Source: MFD04580-c1 sp963702995 (lineage in GTDB: Bacteria > Planctomycetota > Phycisphaerae > Tepidisphaerales > Tepidisphaeraceae). Taken from it: a stretch of 64,000 nucleotides of DNA. The position numbers and the translations under genes are program-made. The stretch is from NCBI GenBank assembly GCA_963702995.1, contig OY969783.1, positions 868,001 through 932,000 on the forward strand, written 5' to 3'. Positions 60,718-64,000 of the stretch are shown here, in pieces. The notes beneath the pieces were generated by a model. That model made no database searches. It worked only from the letters and a program-made list of their open reading frames with translations, and had not been told where the DNA came from. How positions within the stretch are numbered: position 1 is the stretch's first letter; each line of letters starts with the position of its first letter.

Positions 60718-61284
60718 TCACGGCGGCGGCGGCGCGGGAGAGGCCGGCTCGTCCACCGGGTAGGCGAGGGTGGCCTCCGCCGCCCAGGCATCCTGCGCGC
60801 TTCGCTCGCCGGTTGCGGCGGTCTCGCCGTCGGCGCTGCTGGCGACGGAAAGGCGAAGCTGGCTCACGCGCAGCTCGGGCTGCGCGTCGGCGACGGCCGC
60901 CAGGAACGTCACGAACTGCCGCAGCGTGACCTGCCGCAACGCGACGCGGGTCGGCCGCTCGAGCGGCCCGGCCAGGCTGATGCGCCGCGGGGACTCCGGT
61001 TCGATGCTCTCGACGGCCGCGTCGTCGATGCCGGCGGCGGAGGCGGCCGATGCGATGGCGCGGGCCACCTGTGGCTCGAGGGGCCGGCCGACCGCGCGCC
61101 GCAACGGGCCACGACGCAGGTCGCGGATCTTCTGGGCCAGCTCGTCGCACGACGCGAACTCGTCGGCCGCACTGGCGGCCGCGTCGCGGTGCTCGACCAG
61201 CGCCACCCACGCGGCGAACAGCCCGACAACGAGCAGCAGCGCGACAGACGTGCCGAAGAGGATCTCGCGGGAAGGGCGCCTCAT
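60718..61284 (-). CDS. Type II secretion GspM-like protein
   Basis: The 188-residue product has one N-terminal membrane helix (LFGTSVALLLVVGLFAAWVA), then a coiled stretch (SCDELAQKIRDLRRG). A ferredoxin-like periplasmic domain follows (LRQVTLRQFVTFLAAVADAQ, then ELRVSQLRLSVAS), as in GspM. It overlaps the upstream gspL gene by 4 bp. Sequence similarity to GspM is weak as usual for this subunit; assignment rests on architecture, the two-strand beta domain and position between gspL and the TPR lipoprotein. In the inner-membrane platform GspM binds GspL. Confidence 0.72.
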   Translation of the reverse strand: MRRPSREILFGTSVALLLVVGLFAAWVALVEHRDAAASAADEFASCDELAQKIRDLRRGPLRRAVGRPLEPQVARAIASAASAAGIDDAAVESIEPESPRRISLAGPLERPTRVALRQVTLRQFVTFLAAVADAQPELRVSQLRLSVASSADGETAATGERSAQDAWAAEATLAYPVDEPASPAPPPP

Positions 61285-62684
61285 TGGCTGACTCCCGCAA
61301 CGGGGGCCGCGCGGCCGCGTTCGCCGGTAAGAATGAATTCGACGCCCCCTTCGGCCAGTTGCCGCGTCTGCGGCGCATCGACTGACAGGCCGCCCCTGCG
61401 AAGGGCGGCCGCGATCGCGTCGGCATCGGCGTGCGAGGCGACTTGCCCCCGCAACGTTAGCTTCCCTGAGTCAATCTGGAGTTCGCTGACGCGATAGCGG
61501 ACATCCGCCGGCAATGAAGTAAGGAGCAGTCTGAGCCCCAGCAGGGCCGATTCGCCGCCGCGCTCCGACACCCCTCCGCCGGACAGATTCCCCGCGTCGA
61601 TCTGATTACCCCCGGTCGCGCCGCCAGCGCTTCGGAGGCGGCGTTCAACGCTCATCAGCCGAGCTGAGATCCCGGGCGGGACGCCCTCGCCCGGGAATAG
61701 CTCGGTGAAGATCGCGACCTTCCGAGCGTCCAGGTCCTCCGTGAGCTGCGCGTAGCGATGCGCGCACCAGGCGGTGGCGAGGATAAGGCACGCAAGCAGA
61801 GCACCGGCGCCCCCAATGGCGAAAACCAGCGGCCGCCGGCGACGCCGATCAGACGCGGCCCCGGGAATGCCGCGGAGCAGATCGATCATCGGCACGGCAC
61901 TGCCGGCGATCACGCGCGCGCCGGATTCCGCAACGGCGCGATCGAACTCGAAGGGGGAAGAAGCCACCGAAGCAACGCCAGCGATGCGAGAAACCTCGTC
62001 CCGCAACGAGGCACTCATGCCAAAGGTGGCAACGTGGAGATCGGTCTTACGCCGCGCCCGGACGGCGGCGAGCGGAAGGGCGACATCGCCCGCCGCCGCC
62101 GGAAGCGTATACCACCCGACCACCGCGCCCTGCTCGAGCGTGAATAACTCCATCCGATCGCCGTCGGACAAGAGGGCGACATCGGCGCGTTGGCCGACCG
62201 TTCCGGCGGGGGGAGAGAGTGAGAGGAGGGGGATCCCCGCGATCGCGAGGAACGCCGCCGGGCACGCGGCCGCCACGGATACGCCAGCTGCTTGGAGGGC
62301 CTTCACGAGCGGCCGAACCCGGTCCGACGGAGCGGCGACGCCGAGCGCTGCCGCCTCTCGGAAGGTGAAGTCCGCCACCAAGTCTTCGGCCGCCAGGGGA
62401 AGCTCGGCTTCCAAGCGATAGAGCAGCGCCAGGCGGCGGCCCGAGCGCGGGACGTCGTCGGTGGGCACCGTGGCCGAAAAGCACCAGCCGGATGGGATCG
62501 CCAGGACGACCTCGCCACCGCCATAGCCGAGGGATGTCAAGGCCGACCGCACCTGCCCGGCAAACGACTCAGGCAGGGCGGCCGCGCCCACTTCGACCGC
62601 CGTAAAGCCGACGCCCGCCGGGCCAGCGGACGCGATCCGCCACGATGCGTCGCCCGCGAAGAGGATGTAGCGGCCGCGCGGCAT
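61281..62684 (-). CDS. Type II secretion GspL/PilM-like protein
   Basis: The 467-residue product has an actin-like cytoplasmic domain (YILFAGDASWRIASAGPAGV, EVVLAIPSGWCFSATVPTDD, LALLYRLEAELPLAAEDLVA), as in GspL/PilM. A single membrane helix follows (PLVFAIGGAGALLACLILAT), then a coiled coil and a periplasmic ferredoxin-like domain (LLLTSLPADVRYRVSELQID, LRGQVASHADADAIAAALRR). GspL recruits the GspE ATPase to the membrane. It overlaps gspM by 4 bp and abuts the gspC-like gene (shared bases at 62684), so translation is coupled. Confidence 0.8.
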   Translation of the reverse strand: MPRGRYILFAGDASWRIASAGPAGVGFTAVEVGAAALPESFAGQVRSALTSLGYGGGEVVLAIPSGWCFSATVPTDDVPRSGRRLALLYRLEAELPLAAEDLVADFTFREAAALGVAAPSDRVRPLVKALQAAGVSVAAACPAAFLAIAGIPLLSLSPPAGTVGQRADVALLSDGDRMELFTLEQGAVVGWYTLPAAAGDVALPLAAVRARRKTDLHVATFGMSASLRDEVSRIAGVASVASSPFEFDRAVAESGARVIAGSAVPMIDLLRGIPGAASDRRRRRPLVFAIGGAGALLACLILATAWCAHRYAQLTEDLDARKVAIFTELFPGEGVPPGISARLMSVERRLRSAGGATGGNQIDAGNLSGGGVSERGGESALLGLRLLLTSLPADVRYRVSELQIDSGKLTLRGQVASHADADAIAAALRRGGLSVDAPQTRQLAEGGVEFILTGERGRAAPVAGVSQ

Positions 62685-63313
62685 CAGCGGGCCTCCTGCT
62701 CCGCGGCAGCGTCAGGCTCACGGCGCCGCGCCGCCGGCCCTGGCGTGTCACCCGGCTGTACCGAAGGCCGGGAGGCCGCCGGCTCCGACGTGGGGGGCGG
62801 CTGGGCGCCCATTAGCGCCGCGCCGACCGGCGGGGCGGGCATCGCCTTTTCGATCGGGAACCGAATCGCCTGGCCAGCAAATCGAACGGTAACGCCTTCG
62901 GAGTCGATAGATTCGATGACCGCGCCAGCGATCGACTCGCCGGGCGCGCAGAAGCGGGTTGCCCCGTCGGCATCGGAAATGATCGCGAAGCAATGGCCCG
63001 GCTCGACGACGGCGCCGACAACGTGGACCGTCGGCCGCGGCGCGGCGGCGGGAGAAGAATCGGTCACCACGGGCACCACGTCCGGCGGGTCAACCAGCGG
63101 GCGGCGCAGGTTCAGGTCGAGCAGGCCATCGAACGCGGCAAGCCCTGCCGGCGTTGCGGCCGCCGGCCGCGTGGTGACGGGGCGGCCCGAGGCGATTGGC
63201 ACGGCGGTGGGGTCGTCGAGGGGAACGATCGCAGCCAGAAGCAGCGCGGCGACACCGCCGGAGGCGCCTGCGAGGGCGGTCAGCCAAAGGATGATTCGTG
63301 CCCGTCGCGTCAT
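62684..63313 (-). CDS. Type II secretion GspC/PilP-like protein
   Basis: The 209-residue product has one N-terminal membrane helix (RIILWLTALAGASGGVAALL). A linker (RRPLVDPPDVVPV) leads to a homology-region-like beta domain: TVHVVGAVVEPGHCFAIISD, then TRFCAPGESIAGAVIESIDS, and EGVTVRFAGQAIRFPI. This is the pattern of GspC HR/PilP, which contacts the secretin; a PDZ domain is absent. The tail is Pro/Ala-rich. It starts 46 bp after the gspK stop, and its last base is the first base of gspL. Assignment is by architecture and position. Confidence 0.75.
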   Translation of the reverse strand: MTRRARIILWLTALAGASGGVAALLLAAIVPLDDPTAVPIASGRPVTTRPAAATPAGLAAFDGLLDLNLRRPLVDPPDVVPVVTDSSPAAAPRPTVHVVGAVVEPGHCFAIISDADGATRFCAPGESIAGAVIESIDSEGVTVRFAGQAIRFPIEKAMPAPPVGAALMGAQPPPTSEPAASRPSVQPGDTPGPAARRREPDAAAEQEAR

Positions 63314-63358
63314 ATCGTCTGGCTCGTTCCGGGTCCGGTGTTGTCGGTGTTCATCGGT

Positions 63359-64000
63359 TCACCATTCAAAGACAATCGTCTCGGCCGGGCGGCCGTCATT
63401 TTCTGCGTTCACAGCCAGGCGATACGCGACCCGCTCGCGGGCATCTGGCACGTGCCCGGCCGCGTTGGGGCGCGCGGCGCTCTCAACGGCCTTGAGCCGA
63501 TTCACCACCCACAGCGAATGGCAAGCCGATCCGTCGGTCAGGAGGCTCTCGGCCGCGTCGCGCCGCTCTGGCGTGAGACTCAGGTTCGTTAGCGCCGTCA
63601 CAAGAGAAACTTCAGAGCCGCCTCGGCTGGCGAGGAGGCGCTTCACGATGTCGGGCGGGAGATCCGGGCCACACCAGGCCGTCAGTTCGTCCGCGGCGGC
63701 ACGGCGCCAATGGAGGCGGCCGTCGCCCCAGCAGGTGAAGTGTCGGCTGGCCTCCATCAGCCGGGCGGCCTCGGCGGCCGGCGGCTCGTCATCGCCTCCG
63801 AGCGCGTAGACCTGCCCGAGACTCTGAAGCGGCGAGGGTCGCCAATCGATCGTCGGGCGAGGGCGGGAGTCGCGCTGAAACGGATGGAGCCGGACGGCCA
63901 GGTGCCCGTCCATTGTGCGGGCTGCGGAACGGGCCAGGCGCTCCGCCTCGGCCCGGCCGCGGCGGATGTAGATGGCGGGGAGGCTCAGCTTTGCCTGCTC
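63359..64000 (-). CDS. gspK: Type II secretion minor pseudopilin GspK, N-terminus beyond the window
   Basis: The frame runs off the right edge; about 213 C-terminal residues are seen. Near the edge is SLPAIYIRRGRAEAERLARS, an Ala/Arg-rich helix as in the N-terminal part of GspK. The body contains LQSLGQVYALGGDDEPPAAE, ADELTAWCGPDLPPDIVKRL, then VSLVTALTNLSLTPERRDAA, matching the helix-hairpin inserts of GspK, and ends VAYRLAVNAENDGRPAETIV. GspK caps the pseudopilus. It is the first visible gene of the secretion cluster, with gspC-like, gspL, gspM and a TPR lipoprotein following on the same strand; upstream gsp genes should lie to the right of the window. Confidence 0.78.
   Translation of the reverse strand, partial: EQAKLSLPAIYIRRGRAEAERLARSAARTMDGHLAVRLHPFQRDSRPRPTIDWRPSPLQSLGQVYALGGDDEPPAAEAARLMEASRHFTCWGDGRLHWRRAAADELTAWCGPDLPPDIVKRLLASRGGSEVSLVTALTNLSLTPERRDAAESLLTDGSACHSLWVVNRLKAVESAARPNAAGHVPDARERVAYRLAVNAENDGRPAETIVFEW

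Overview
The window reads as chromosomal DNA of a high-GC Gram-negative planctomycete, most likely class Phycisphaerae. The pointers are a pseudopilin with a C-terminal DGH signature, Ser/Thr kinases, zinc-ribbon membrane proteins, a cytochrome-type secreted protein, and lipopolysaccharide genes (lpxK, kdsD, an LptC/LptA-like exporter, manC). This placement is inference from gene content; no rRNA gene is present.

Layout. 1-3.8 kb: secreted CxxCH protein, pseudopilin, amidohydrolase, acpS. 3.8-12.5 kb: a minus-strand cluster whose products include three short coiled-coil proteins that look like ESCRT-III (Snf7/CHMP) proteins, a predicted winged-helix module, small membrane proteins sharing a novel-looking domain, two membrane zinc-ribbon proteins and a Ser/Thr kinase. 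An ISKra4-like insertion sequence sits inside this cluster, in a REP-like palindrome. 13-19 kb: kinase-like protein, conserved coiled-coil protein, a large lipoprotein glycosidase, and about 1 kb of apparently non-coding DNA ending in a strong terminator. 19-34 kb: envelope and housekeeping genes (lpxK, gluQ, ABC ATPase, DUF3179, manC, scpA, kdsD, giant LptC-like protein, thioredoxin). 34-49 kb: two toxin-antitoxin pairs, amidase, tRNA-Glu, a lone atpG, AI-2E-type permease, P1-nuclease/phospholipase-C-like enzyme, trypsin-like protease, PpiD/SurA-like foldase, tRNA-Leu, carA. 49-58 kb: P-type Ca2+ ATPase, small redox enzymes, ECF sigma factor with a zinc-finger partner, an arsenic operon (arsR-arsC-aquaporin), cupin, a decayed higBA locus, tRNA-Arg. 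58-64 kb: acetyl-xylan-esterase-like protein and type II secretion genes (TPR lipoprotein, gspM, gspL, gspC-like, gspK running off the right edge).

Two further properties stand out. First, about a dozen genes, including the essential acpS, scpA and atpG, are each broken by one or more 1-2 base frameshifts in GC-rich runs, which fits uncorrected sequencing or assembly error better than gene decay. Coordinates for these genes are given across the frameshift. Second, intergenic DNA is rich in hairpin repeats: three copies of a ~225-bp element with 16-bp terminal inverted repeats, several hairpins whose arms are short tandem units, and GTAG-headed palindromes resembling REP sequences.

The most interesting system is the 3.8-12.5 kb ESCRT-III-like cluster. 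The assignment rests on reading the proteins against remembered CHMP/Snf7 sequences and needs profile and structure searches.
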